From Bacillota bacterium (lineage in GTDB: Bacteria; Bacillota; Clostridia; Oscillospirales; Ruminococcaceae), in assembly GCA_023460035.1 (NCBI GenBank), contig JAEWRN010000024.1, positions 17,211-81,210 on the forward strand: a DNA stretch of 64,000 nt, given 5' to 3'. The first letter of the stretch is position 1, and each line of letters begins with the position of its first letter. Of the stretch, positions 8,685 to 16,679 are shown in pieces. The translations under genes were made by a program, and so were the position numbers. The notes under the pieces were generated by a model, which saw only the letters and a list, made by a program, of their open reading frames with translations, had not been told where the DNA came from and did no database searches.

Positions 8685-9140
8685 ATGCTGTTTTTTGTTG
8701 TACTGGCCTTTGTCAACGGCGTGGTGAACATCATCAACAAAATGATTAACCTGCAGGCCAAAAAAGCGCTTGGCACCGCCAACGGCACGCTGATCAACTA
8801 CATTGAGGGCACTGTGATTTCACTTGCCATTGTGCTGGCCACCGGTGCCAGCCACGACAGCTTTGCCTTTTTGGCAGCGGTGCCGCCGCTGTACTTTTTT
8901 GGCGGCCTGTTTGGGCTGATTTCCATGGTGCTCGTACTCGCCGGTATGGCGCGGGCCCGCATTTCGTATTCCACCGTGGTGGTGCTGATTGGCCAGCTGG
9001 GCACCGGCCTTGTGCTGGATGCCGTGCTGACCGGCACGTTAAAGCCTTTAAAGGTCGTGGGCATTTTGCTGGTGCTGGCCGGGGTGTTTTGGGACAAAGC
9101 CGTTACCGAGCGCGCAGCCGCCGGCCACCCTGCCGCCTGA
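8685..9140 (+). CDS. DUF606/YdcZ-type DMT family membrane protein, second of pair
   Basis: 151 residues, four or five membrane segments, same family as its upstream neighbour, with the matching N-terminal pattern FVNGVVNIINKMINLQAKK. AAAGGGGTGG lies before the ATG. The two proteins resemble each other only in outline, as expected of an asymmetric pair inserted in opposite topologies. Two strong terminators follow. Confidence 0.85.
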   Translation: MLFFVVLAFVNGVVNIINKMINLQAKKALGTANGTLINYIEGTVISLAIVLATGASHDSFAFLAAVPPLYFFGGLFGLISMVLVLAGMARARISYSTVVVLIGQLGTGLVLDAVLTGTLKPLKVVGILLVLAGVFWDKAVTERAAAGHPAA

Positions 9141-9287
9141 CGGGCCATGAAGACCCTGTTTGCGGTCTACTTACGATTATAACATCGCGCCGCCCACCCG
9201 GCAACTGGCCGGGGTGCGTGCGGCCTGTTTTTCTTTTGCCCTCTTTTGCTCTTTGCCCTTTTTGTTCTGTGGCATCGCGCAAGTTTT

Positions 9288-9325
9288 GCCCGTGCCGGGG
9301 AAACCCGGCCGGGCTTTTTTATATT
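9288..9325 (+). terminator. Terminator of the DUF606 operon
   Basis: GCCCG-T-GCCGGG, loop GAAA, CCCGGC-CGGGC (9288-9314), then TTTTTTAT. Confidence 0.85.
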
Positions 9326-9328
9326 TGT

Positions 9329-9367
9329 ACGCGCTGCGGCGGATGCCGCGGCGCGTTTTTTGTTTTT
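9329..9367 (+). terminator. Second, tandem terminator
   Basis: A 12-bp stem (arms 9329-9340 and 9345-9356, one T-G wobble) with a GGAT loop is followed by TTTTTTGTTTTTG. It insulates the next operon. Confidence 0.8.
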
Positions 9368-9411
9368 GCATCAAGCAATTCGCCCTGATTTTAAGGACAG
9401 TTGTATTTTAT

Positions 9412-9463
9412 TTTGGCACAAAGCTTTGCAAACAAACTGCCGTTTGCGGTTTTTTGTGCCAAA
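9412..9463. repeat. Stem-loop of unknown role upstream of the aminotransferase operon
   Basis: Outer arms TTTGGCACAAA (9412-9422) and TTTGTGCCAAA (9453-9463) are perfect complements and enclose inner arms GCAAAC (9428-9433) and GTTTGC (9442-9447). No gene occupies 9141-9618; apart from the two terminators, this element and the promoter below, I see nothing in that stretch. Confidence 0.5.
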
Positions 9464-9509
9464 TTTTACAGTTTTTTATATTTTCTGTTGATGTTCCTCA
9501 TAATATTTG

Positions 9510-9565
9510 TTGACTTTGGGAATAACTGGTGATACTATCAAAATTGTAGAGCGAGCGTTCGCTCG
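9510..9565 (+). promoter_or_regulatory. Promoter and candidate TetR operator of the aminotransferase operon
   Basis: TTGACT (9510-9515), 17-nt spacer, TACTAT (9533-9538). A 6-2-6 palindrome CGAGCGTTCGCTCG (9552-9565) lies just past the expected transcription start, a repressor position. The TetR gene that ends the operon is the natural candidate to bind it. Confidence 0.6.
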
Positions 9566-9618
9566 ATAGCAAAAATGGGGCAATCACTTATTCTTTGTAA
9601 CAATGATGGGAGGCAGTT

Positions 9619-11103
9619 ATGGACACTCGTTTTTCAATCTCGCACTACCCTGACGCAAGGGCCGTCAACCGGCAACTGGATGAGCTGATCGCAAAGCCGA
9701 TCTACTCGATCAAGCAGGACGCACTGCGGGCGTATGAGGACAATTATTACGCCAAAAAATGTACAAAATCGAAAGAGATGATTGAAGAGGCAAAGACCAT
9801 CATCCCCGGTGGGGTGCAGCACAACCTCGCGTTTAACTATCCGTTTCCGCTGGTGTTCACCAAAGCCGAGGGGGCGTATTTGTACGACATCGACGGCAAC
9901 AAGTATTATGACTTTTTGCAGGCGGGCGGCCCCACGGTGTTGGGCAGCAACCCTATTGAAGTGCGCAGCAAGGTGATTGAGCTGTTGAATGACGGCGGCC
10001 CGTGCACCGGCCTGTTTCACGAGTTTGAGTATAAGCTGGCCAAAAAAATTGCCGAAAATATGCCGTCGGTCGAGATGTTCCGCATGCTGGGCTCCGGCAC
10101 CGAGGCCTGCATGGCGTCGATTCGCGTGGCGCGCCTTGCCACCAAAAAGAAAAATATTATCAAAATGGGCGGCGCCTACCACGGGTGGAGCGACCAGCTG
10201 GCCTACGGCATTCGCATCCCCGGCTCAAAGTGGACACAGGCACATGGCGTGCCCCGCTATATTTTTAAGCACACACAGGAGTTTTTCCCGAACGATTTAA
10301 AAGACCTTGAGCGCAAGCTGCGCCGCAACCAACTGCACGGCGGCACCGCGGCGGTGATGATTGAGCCGATTGGCCCGGAGAGCGGCACGACCCCAGTGGA
10401 CCACGACTTTAACACCGGCGTACAGGCGTTGTGCCGCAAATACGGCGCACTGCTGATTTTTGACGAAGTGGTCACCGGCTTTCGGCTGGGCCTTGCCGGG
10501 GCGCAGGGCTATTTTGGTGTCGAGCCCGATTTGACCATCTTCGGCAAGGTGGTCGCGGGCGGTTACCCCGGTGCGGGCGGCCTTGGCGGCAAAAAAGAGT
10601 ACATGCGGTTTTTGTCTGCCGGTATTGCGGGCGGCCCGAAACAAAAAAAGGCATTGATTGGCGGCACGATGGCGGCCACCCCCATCAGCTGTGTGGCGGG
10701 CTATTACACGCTGTGCGAAATTGAGCGCACCAACGCCGCGCAAAAAGCGGGCGAAATGGGCGATTTGCTGACGGCCGGGCTGCAAAAGCTGATTGCAAAA
10801 TACGACCTGCCGTTCGTCGCGTTCAACCAAGGCTCGGTTTGCCACCTTGAAACGGTGGGCACGACCCACTATTCACTGAACTGGCTAAAATTCTGGACCA
10901 TCCCCGAAGTGTTGCGCCAGACTTCGCTGCGCAAAAAAGAGATGGAGCACATGGGTGCCGCTTATATGGCCGAGGGCATTGTGACGCTGGCCGGCAGCCG
11001 GCTGTACACCAGTGCCGCCTACACGCCGGAGATGATTGACGACGTGCTGACCCGCTTTGACAAGATTTTTCAAAATATCAGCGTTGTGACACCGCAGGAA
11101 TAA
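9619..11103 (+). CDS. Class III PLP-dependent aminotransferase (GSA-aminomutase-like), catabolic
   Basis: 494 residues, fold-type I, related to glutamate-1-semialdehyde aminomutase and omega-aminotransferases. PLP site: GSGTEA (159-164), AYHGW, IFDEVVTGFR (D282) and the Schiff-base lysine K310 in FGKVVAGGYP. About 60 residues precede the usual family start, giving an N-terminal extension. No tetrapyrrole genes are near, so a role in haem synthesis is unlikely. It is first in an operon with an aldolase, a sugar-type kinase and glutamate dehydrogenase, so it probably removes an amino group from an imported amine, with glutamate as acceptor product. Substrate unknown. GATGGGAGG lies before the ATG. 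Confidence 0.88.
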   Translation: MDTRFSISHYPDARAVNRQLDELIAKPIYSIKQDALRAYEDNYYAKKCTKSKEMIEEAKTIIPGGVQHNLAFNYPFPLVFTKAEGAYLYDIDGNKYYDFLQAGGPTVLGSNPIEVRSKVIELLNDGGPCTGLFHEFEYKLAKKIAENMPSVEMFRMLGSGTEACMASIRVARLATKKKNIIKMGGAYHGWSDQLAYGIRIPGSKWTQAHGVPRYIFKHTQEFFPNDLKDLERKLRRNQLHGGTAAVMIEPIGPESGTTPVDHDFNTGVQALCRKYGALLIFDEVVTGFRLGLAGAQGYFGVEPDLTIFGKVVAGGYPGAGGLGGKKEYMRFLSAGIAGGPKQKKALIGGTMAATPISCVAGYYTLCEIERTNAAQKAGEMGDLLTAGLQKLIAKYDLPFVAFNQGSVCHLETVGTTHYSLNWLKFWTIPEVLRQTSLRKKEMEHMGAAYMAEGIVTLAGSRLYTSAAYTPEMIDDVLTRFDKIFQNISVVTPQE

Positions 11104-11131
11104 GCCGCCGCGGCAGAAAGGGAGGCGTTTC

Positions 11132-12325
11132 ATGACCGAACAACAGGCAAAAGAGCTGGTGGTCTCCGCCGGGCTGCGGCTGGTGGAATCCGGGCTCATC
11201 GCCCGCACCTGGGGCAATGTCAGCTGCCGCATCAGCGACACACAGTTTGTCATTACCCCCAGCGGGCGGGACTATCTTTCGCTCGCCGCCGCGGACATTG
11301 TGCCGGTGTCGATTGACGATTTAAGCTATACCGGGCACATCAAGCCGTCGGGCGAGCGGGGCATCCACGCGGAGATTTACCGCTATCACCCCGAGGTACA
11401 ATTTGTGATTCACACCCATCAGGAATACGCGTCGGTGCTAAGCGCGGCGGACGTGGCGCAGTTTGCGCCGGGGGCCGGCCACCCACTTTTGGGCACCAGC
11501 GTGGTCTGTGCGGCCTACGGGCTGCCCGGCACTAAAACGCTGCGGCGCAGCATCCGCACCGCACTGCAAACCACTGGCGGGGGCGCCATTATTATGAAGC
11601 ACCACGGCGCGGTTTGCTTTGGCAAAACAGAAGAAGAGGCCTTTTTGGCAGCAAGCGACTTAGAGCTGGCCTGCCGTGACTACATCATGGCGCGGTACCT
11701 GCAGCAAAAGCAACTGCCGCAGGCAGACGACGACCAGCTGCGCCGGTGCGCGCTGACAATGCTGGCAAAGCCGCACAGCGGCAAAAGCAATTACTTTGCC
11801 CCGCCCTACTGCAACAGTGAGCGCACGGCGGACGGGTTTTTATTGCAGGTCGGCGACAAGCAGTTGAAAGTCGCCCCCGGGCGTCTGCCCGCGGGCCTGC
11901 CGCCCGAGGCCGCTTTGCACGACGCCATTTACAAGGCAAACCCGGACATTCAGTATATTTTGCACAGCGACGCGCCGGACGCTATTGCGGTGTCGCAGGC
12001 CAACCTGACGCTGCGCCCGCTGCTGGACGATTTTGCGCAGATTGTGGGCACACAGGTGAAAACCGTGTTCGGCCCGCCCGCCAAGGTGGCAGGCGCACTG
12101 AAACACGCGTCGGCCGTGCTGCTGGGCAACCACGGCGCACTGTGCTGCGGGGCCACCGCCGGCGATGCCGCGGCGGTGAAGATGATTGTCGAAAAAAACT
12201 GCAAAGCGCTGCTGTGCGGCACACTGCTCGGCAAGGTGACCCCCATCAGCAAAGTGGACAGCCTGCTGATGCGCGTCGTCTACTTAAAAAAATACTCCAA
12301 GCAGATCAGCGCCAACAAGGGCTGA
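11132..12325 (+). CDS. Class II aldolase/adducin family protein with two tandem domains
   Basis: 397 residues holding two class II aldolase domains. The first (about 1-190) keeps the catalytic machinery: GNVSCRI, a glutamate in IHAEIYR (E81), and zinc ligands H94 and H96 (IHTHQEYA) and H158 (KHHGAV). The second (about 235-385) has HSD (278-280) where the HxH pair should be and one histidine in LGNHGALCCG, so it probably lacks a full zinc site and may be structural or bind substrate. Normal family members are single-domain proteins of about 210-270 residues. The expected reaction is retro-aldol cleavage, or epimerisation, of a phosphorylated sugar made by the next gene. AAAGGGAGGCGTTTC precedes the ATG. 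Confidence 0.88.
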   Translation: MTEQQAKELVVSAGLRLVESGLIARTWGNVSCRISDTQFVITPSGRDYLSLAAADIVPVSIDDLSYTGHIKPSGERGIHAEIYRYHPEVQFVIHTHQEYASVLSAADVAQFAPGAGHPLLGTSVVCAAYGLPGTKTLRRSIRTALQTTGGGAIIMKHHGAVCFGKTEEEAFLAASDLELACRDYIMARYLQQKQLPQADDDQLRRCALTMLAKPHSGKSNYFAPPYCNSERTADGFLLQVGDKQLKVAPGRLPAGLPPEAALHDAIYKANPDIQYILHSDAPDAIAVSQANLTLRPLLDDFAQIVGTQVKTVFGPPAKVAGALKHASAVLLGNHGALCCGATAGDAAAVKMIVEKNCKALLCGTLLGKVTPISKVDSLLMRVVYLKKYSKQISANKG

Positions 12326-12355
12326 GCCTGCCGGATTTTGTGAGGTGAAGGGGCT

Positions 12356-13957
12356 GTGAGCAACTATGTCATCACCTGCGATGTCGGCACGACCGGCATC
12401 AAAACCTGCCTGTACGACATTAGCGACACCTTTCGGCTGATTGCCGCCGAAATGGCGGGCTACCATTTATACATCGGGCAAAACGGCAGCGCCGAGCAGG
12501 ACCCCGCCGAGCTGTGGCAGGCCATGTGCATCACCACAAAAAAAGTCATGGAAGAAAGCGGCGTGCCTGCCGGCGAAATTCGCGGGCTGTCGTTCTGCTC
12601 GCAGATGCAGGGGCTGATTTTGGTCGACCGCGACGGGGTGCCGGTGCGCCGCTCGATGAGCTATATGGACCAGCGCGCCACCCGTGAAATTGAAGAGGGC
12701 CTTGCGCGCGGCATCACCGTGGCGGGCATGAACGTGCACAAGCTGGTGCGCTCGCTGCGCATCACCGGCGCGGTGGCAGGCAGCGTAAAAGACCCGGTGT
12801 GGAAGTATAACTGGGTCAAACACAACGAGCCGGAGGTATTTGCGCGGGTGCACAAATGGCTGGATGTCAAAGAGTATTTGATTTTACAATGCACCGGCGA
12901 ATTTGTGATGACCCGCGACAGTGCCTTTGGCACGATGCTGTACGACATCCGGCCCGGGCGGCACTGTTTTAGCAAGCAGATGTGCGCGATGTTTGGCATC
13001 AACATGGACCATTTGCCCCGCATTTTGCGCGGCACCGACCAGGTGGGCCCGCTGACGGCAAATGCCGCCGCAGTGCTGGGCCTTGCGGCGGGCACGCCGG
13101 TGTTTGGCGGCGGCGGTGACGCGTCGCTGATTGGCATTGGCGCGGGGGCTTCGGCCGTGGGCAGCACCCATGTCTATTCGGGTACTTCCGGCTGGGTGTC
13201 CACCGTGGTGCAAAAGCGCAAGGCGGACTTATCGTCGATGATTGCGTCGATCGTCGGGGCAAACGAGCACACCTACAACTATTTTGCCGAGCTGGAGACC
13301 GCCGGCAAATGCCTTGAATGGGTCAAAGACCACCTGGCGCTCGACGAGATCAACATCTATTTAAAAAAGCAGCCGGTCACCGAATCGCTGGAAACCATTT
13401 ACGAAAGCCTGTACGACTTTATGTTACAGGAGACGAAAGACGTGCCCGCCGGCAGCCACGGCGTTATTTTCACCCCGTGGCTGCACGGCAACCGCTGCCC
13501 GTTTGAAGACCCGAACGCCCACGGCATGTTTTTTAACATCAGTTTGGAGACCGGCAAGCGGGATCTGATCCACGCGGTGGTGGAGGGCATCTGTTACCAT
13601 TTGCGCTGGCAACTGGAAGCCCAGCAAAAAAAGGTGCGCACGTCGCGCATCATCCGCTTTGTGGGCGGCGGCGCGCTGGCGCCGGTGACCTGCCAGACCC
13701 TTGCCAACATTTTGGGGCGCGAGGTGCAGACCGTGCACAACCCGCAAAACGTGGGCGCCCTTGGCGCCGCGGTGGTGGTGGCGGTGGGCCTAGGCTTGCT
13801 TGGCAGTGTGGAGGAAGCCGACCGGCTGATTCGCCCGTGCGAGATTTACTACCCCGACCCCACCGTGCGGCCGGTGCATGACCGCAACTTTAAACTGTTT
13901 AAAACGCTGTACTACAAAAATAAAAAGGCCTTTCGCGTGCTGGGCACCCCGCTGTAG
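12356..13957 (+). CDS. FGGY-family carbohydrate kinase (xylulokinase-like)
   Basis: 533 residues, ASKHA fold. The N-terminal phosphate loop is CDVGTTGIKT; the FGGY-N domain runs to about 260 and the C-terminal ATP domain contains GTSGW and FVGGGALAPVTCQ. Family members phosphorylate xylulose, ribulose, fuculose, erythritol, glycerol and others; the substrate residues do not allow a choice. Start is GTG at 12356 after GAGGTGAAGGGG. The gene lies 30 nt after the aldolase and 56 nt before glutamate dehydrogenase, and presumably phosphorylates the ketose or aldose that the aldolase then splits. Confidence 0.88.
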   Translation: MSNYVITCDVGTTGIKTCLYDISDTFRLIAAEMAGYHLYIGQNGSAEQDPAELWQAMCITTKKVMEESGVPAGEIRGLSFCSQMQGLILVDRDGVPVRRSMSYMDQRATREIEEGLARGITVAGMNVHKLVRSLRITGAVAGSVKDPVWKYNWVKHNEPEVFARVHKWLDVKEYLILQCTGEFVMTRDSAFGTMLYDIRPGRHCFSKQMCAMFGINMDHLPRILRGTDQVGPLTANAAAVLGLAAGTPVFGGGGDASLIGIGAGASAVGSTHVYSGTSGWVSTVVQKRKADLSSMIASIVGANEHTYNYFAELETAGKCLEWVKDHLALDEINIYLKKQPVTESLETIYESLYDFMLQETKDVPAGSHGVIFTPWLHGNRCPFEDPNAHGMFFNISLETGKRDLIHAVVEGICYHLRWQLEAQQKKVRTSRIIRFVGGGALAPVTCQTLANILGREVQTVHNPQNVGALGAAVVVAVGLGLLGSVEEADRLIRPCEIYYPDPTVRPVHDRNFKLFKTLYYKNKKAFRVLGTPL

Positions 13958-14013
13958 GGCCGGCACGCGCGGCGCGGGCCTTACAGCGCCCGCAGGAAAG
14001 GAAGCCAACCCCT

Positions 14014-15276
14014 ATGAGTAAGGTCTACAACCCCTATGACAATATGTTAAAGGTACTCGAGCAGGCCGCAGAGCTTTTGGGCATGGCGCAAAATGATTAT
14101 ATCGCCCTCAAGTACCCCGAGCGCGAATTGAAAGTTTCCATCCCCGTTAAAATGGACAACGGCGACGTGCGGGTGTTTGAAGGGTACCGGGTGCAGCACT
14201 CCAGCTCGCGCGGGCCCTGCAAGGGCGGCATACGCTACCACCAGGACGTCAACCTAGACGAAGTGCGCGCACTGGCCGCCTGGATGAGTTTGAAATGCGC
14301 CGTCGTCAATATCCCGTACGGCGGGGGCAAGGGCGGCGTCAAGGTCGACCCTTCCACCCTGTCCAAAAACGAGCTGGAAAATTTGACCCGGCGCTTCACC
14401 GCCATGATTCTGCCGCTGCTGGGCCCCGAGCGGGACATCCCCGCGCCAGACGTTGGCACCGACAGCGAAGTGATGGGCTGGATTATGGACACTTACAGCA
14501 TGTTCAAAGGCTACACCGTGCCGGGCATCGTCACCGGCAAACCCATTGAGGTGGGCGGCTCGCTGGGCCGGCACGAAGCCACCGGGCAGGGCGTGACCAT
14601 CATTACCAAAGAGGTGCTGCACCGGCTGGGGCTGCCGGTACACGGCACGCGGGTGGCCATACAGGGCATGGGCAACGTGGGCGGCGTAACCGCCGGTCTG
14701 CTGCATGCCGAGGGCTGCCGCATCACCGCGCTAAGCGACGTAAGCGGCGGTGTTTTTTGCAAAGACGGGCTGAACGTGCCCGCCGTGCTGGCCTTTTTGG
14801 CCGAAAGCAAAGGCCGCCTGCTGCAAGACTACGATGCGCCGGGTGCCATGCATATCACAAACGACGAGCTGCTTGCCGCCGACGTAGACGTGCTGATCCC
14901 CGCCGCGCTGGAAAACCAGCTGACCGAAAAAAATGCCGCCGCTGTGCGCGCAAAGTTGGTGGTAGAGGCTGCAAACGGCCCCACCACCGTGGAGGCCGAC
15001 CGCATTTTAGAGCAAAACGGCGCCTGCGTGGTGCCCGACATTCTGGCAAACGCCGGCGGCGTGGTGGTGTCCTATTTTGAATGGGTGCAAAACATTCAGT
15101 CACTGATGTGGGACAAAGAAGAGATCAACCGCATGCTGGAAAAAATTATGATCCGCGCGTTTAACGAGGTGTGGGCCGCTGCCAACCAGCACGCCGCCAC
15201 AATGCGCATGGGCGCATATATGGTGGCGCTGAACCGCATTGCAAAGGCCAAAAAAATCAGGGGAATCTTCCCCTAA
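14014..15276 (+). CDS. gdhA: NAD(P)-glutamate dehydrogenase (Glu/Leu/Phe/Val family), operon-embedded
   Basis: 420 residues, the size of catabolic RocG/GudB-type enzymes rather than the longer biosynthetic GdhA. Substrate and catalytic lysines are in RGPCKGGIRY (K70), MSLKCAV (K94) and PYGGGKGGV (K106); the nucleotide fold starts at IQGMGNVGG. Oxidative deamination of glutamate would return 2-oxoglutarate to the aminotransferase encoded first in the operon and give ammonium and reduced cofactor. AGGAAAGGAAGCCAACCCCT precedes the ATG. Its placement inside a sugar-kinase/aldolase operon is the main clue that the pathway substrate carries nitrogen. Leucine dehydrogenase-type specificity is not excluded but less likely. 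Confidence 0.9.
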   Translation: MSKVYNPYDNMLKVLEQAAELLGMAQNDYIALKYPERELKVSIPVKMDNGDVRVFEGYRVQHSSSRGPCKGGIRYHQDVNLDEVRALAAWMSLKCAVVNIPYGGGKGGVKVDPSTLSKNELENLTRRFTAMILPLLGPERDIPAPDVGTDSEVMGWIMDTYSMFKGYTVPGIVTGKPIEVGGSLGRHEATGQGVTIITKEVLHRLGLPVHGTRVAIQGMGNVGGVTAGLLHAEGCRITALSDVSGGVFCKDGLNVPAVLAFLAESKGRLLQDYDAPGAMHITNDELLAADVDVLIPAALENQLTEKNAAAVRAKLVVEAANGPTTVEADRILEQNGACVVPDILANAGGVVVSYFEWVQNIQSLMWDKEEINRMLEKIMIRAFNEVWAAANQHAATMRMGAYMVALNRIAKAKKIRGIFP

Positions 15277-15325
15277 CTGTCACGGCAACGGCGCCGTGGC
15301 AGGTTTATCGCCACAAAGCATCTGC

Positions 15326-15350
15326 AAAAAGCGAAGGCGCTTTTTTGTCG
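15326..15350 (+). terminator. Internal hairpin between gdhA and the MFS gene
   Basis: AAAAAGCG, loop AAGG, CGCTTTTTT. It looks like an intrinsic terminator or an attenuator reducing expression of the transporter and regulator relative to the enzymes. A second, T-less hairpin lies at 15277-15302. Confidence 0.6.
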
Positions 15351-15376
15351 GTGCTTTTTTGTAAAGGAGGAGTTTC

Positions 15377-16591
15377 ATGGAACAAACAACCGGCGTATCC
15401 AAATATCGGTGGGTCATTCTGTTTTCCATCTTCCCAATGATCGTCTCCACCGAAATCATGTGGCTGTCACTTGCACCCATCAGCAGCATGGCACAGCAGT
15501 TTTACGGGGTCGGCAGCCTTTCCATCGACCTGCTGTCAATCAGCTACATGATCATGTTCATTGTGTTTTCTCTGCCCGCGTCGTGGGCCATCGACCGGTT
15601 TGGTTACCGCCCGTCGCTCATTACCGGCGCACTGCTGACCGCGGTGTTCAGCGTGGTGCGCGCGGCGTTTGCGCACAACTTCACCGTCGTGCTCATCGCG
15701 CAATTTTTTATCGCCGTGGGCCAGCCGTTTTTGCTGAACATCTCCACCAAGGTGCCGGCAAACTGGTTTCCGTTTAACGAGCGCTCTACCGCGGCGGGCA
15801 TTTTAACCATGGCGCAGTATGTGGGGTTTGCCATCCCGATGCTGCTTTCGCCGGTGCTGGCGGCACAAAACGGCATCCCCTATACCCTGTGGGTATTTGC
15901 TATTATCGCCGTGGTGAGCGCCGTGCTGTGCATTGTGCTGACGCGCGAAAAGCCGCGTCTGCTGCCCCCCGGCCCTGCGGCAATCAAAGAGGATTTCAGC
16001 GCCGCATCTATCAAAAAGCTGTTTAAAAACCGCGCGTATTTGCTGGTGCTGCTGGTCTGCTTTGTGTCGATGGGTATTTTTAACACGGTGCTCACCGTGC
16101 TCGAATCCATTTTGCTGCCCCACGGCATCACCTCTGCCGAGGCGGGTATCATCGGCGCCGTATTTGTGGTGGCCGGGGTGGTGGGGGCCGTGCTGCTGCC
16201 GCTCGCGTCCGACAAGCGCGGGGTGCGCATCCCGTTTTTTGTGGGCTCCATCATTCTGCTGATTCCCGCTTATCTGGGCTTTGCATTCGTGCACCAGTTT
16301 GTGCTGCTGCTGTGCATTGCGGCATTGGCGGGCTTCACCATCATGGGGGTCGCGCCAATTTTGTTTCAGCACGGGTCCGAGGTCGCTTACCCCATTCAAG
16401 AGGGCACGTCGCTGGGCATTATTCTGCTGATGGGGCAAATTTCGGGCATCGTGTTCGTGTATCTATTTGAGCGGCTGAACGACGGTTTCAGTTCCCCGGT
16501 GGTGCCAATGCTGCTGATTGTCGCCGTGACGGCGCTGGAGCTACCGGTTGTGCTGCGCATCAAAGAATCACGTTTAAACCAGCAGCACTGA
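15377..16591 (+). CDS. Major facilitator superfamily transporter
   Basis: 404 residues with twelve predicted membrane helices in two bundles. The loop 2-3 signature appears as DRFGYRPSLI, and the second half contains DKRGVRIPF. The general pattern resembles FLVCR-like/unclassified MFS porters of organic solutes, but this is a loose impression. It is preceded by AAAGGAGGAGTTTC. As the only transporter of the operon it is the likely importer of the pathway substrate. Confidence 0.85.
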   Translation: MEQTTGVSKYRWVILFSIFPMIVSTEIMWLSLAPISSMAQQFYGVGSLSIDLLSISYMIMFIVFSLPASWAIDRFGYRPSLITGALLTAVFSVVRAAFAHNFTVVLIAQFFIAVGQPFLLNISTKVPANWFPFNERSTAAGILTMAQYVGFAIPMLLSPVLAAQNGIPYTLWVFAIIAVVSAVLCIVLTREKPRLLPPGPAAIKEDFSAASIKKLFKNRAYLLVLLVCFVSMGIFNTVLTVLESILLPHGITSAEAGIIGAVFVVAGVVGAVLLPLASDKRGVRIPFFVGSIILLIPAYLGFAFVHQFVLLLCIAALAGFTIMGVAPILFQHGSEVAYPIQEGTSLGIILLMGQISGIVFVYLFERLNDGFSSPVVPMLLIVAVTALELPVVLRIKESRLNQQH

Positions 16592-16608
16592 CCCCCCGCC
16601 CCCGGCAT

Positions 16609-16656
16609 TTGACAAAGCGTGCGGCAGCCCCTATGATAAAAGTTAATTCAACTTTT
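16609..16656 (+). promoter_or_regulatory. Separate promoter and palindromic operator of the TetR gene
   Basis: Perfect TTGACA (16609-16614), 17-nt spacer, TATGAT (16632-16637). An inverted repeat AAAAGTT-AATTC-AACTTTT (16638-16656) covers the expected start point. It differs completely from the GC-rich palindrome at 9552-9565. Confidence 0.75.
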
Positions 16657-16679
16657 AACACGTGAGGACAGGTGGCAAT

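Noticed and set aside
9619..11103. Glutamate-1-semialdehyde aminomutase of haem synthesis
   Set aside because: The sequence is GSAM-like, but it has an N-terminal extension and sits in a catabolic-type operon with no tetrapyrrole gene.
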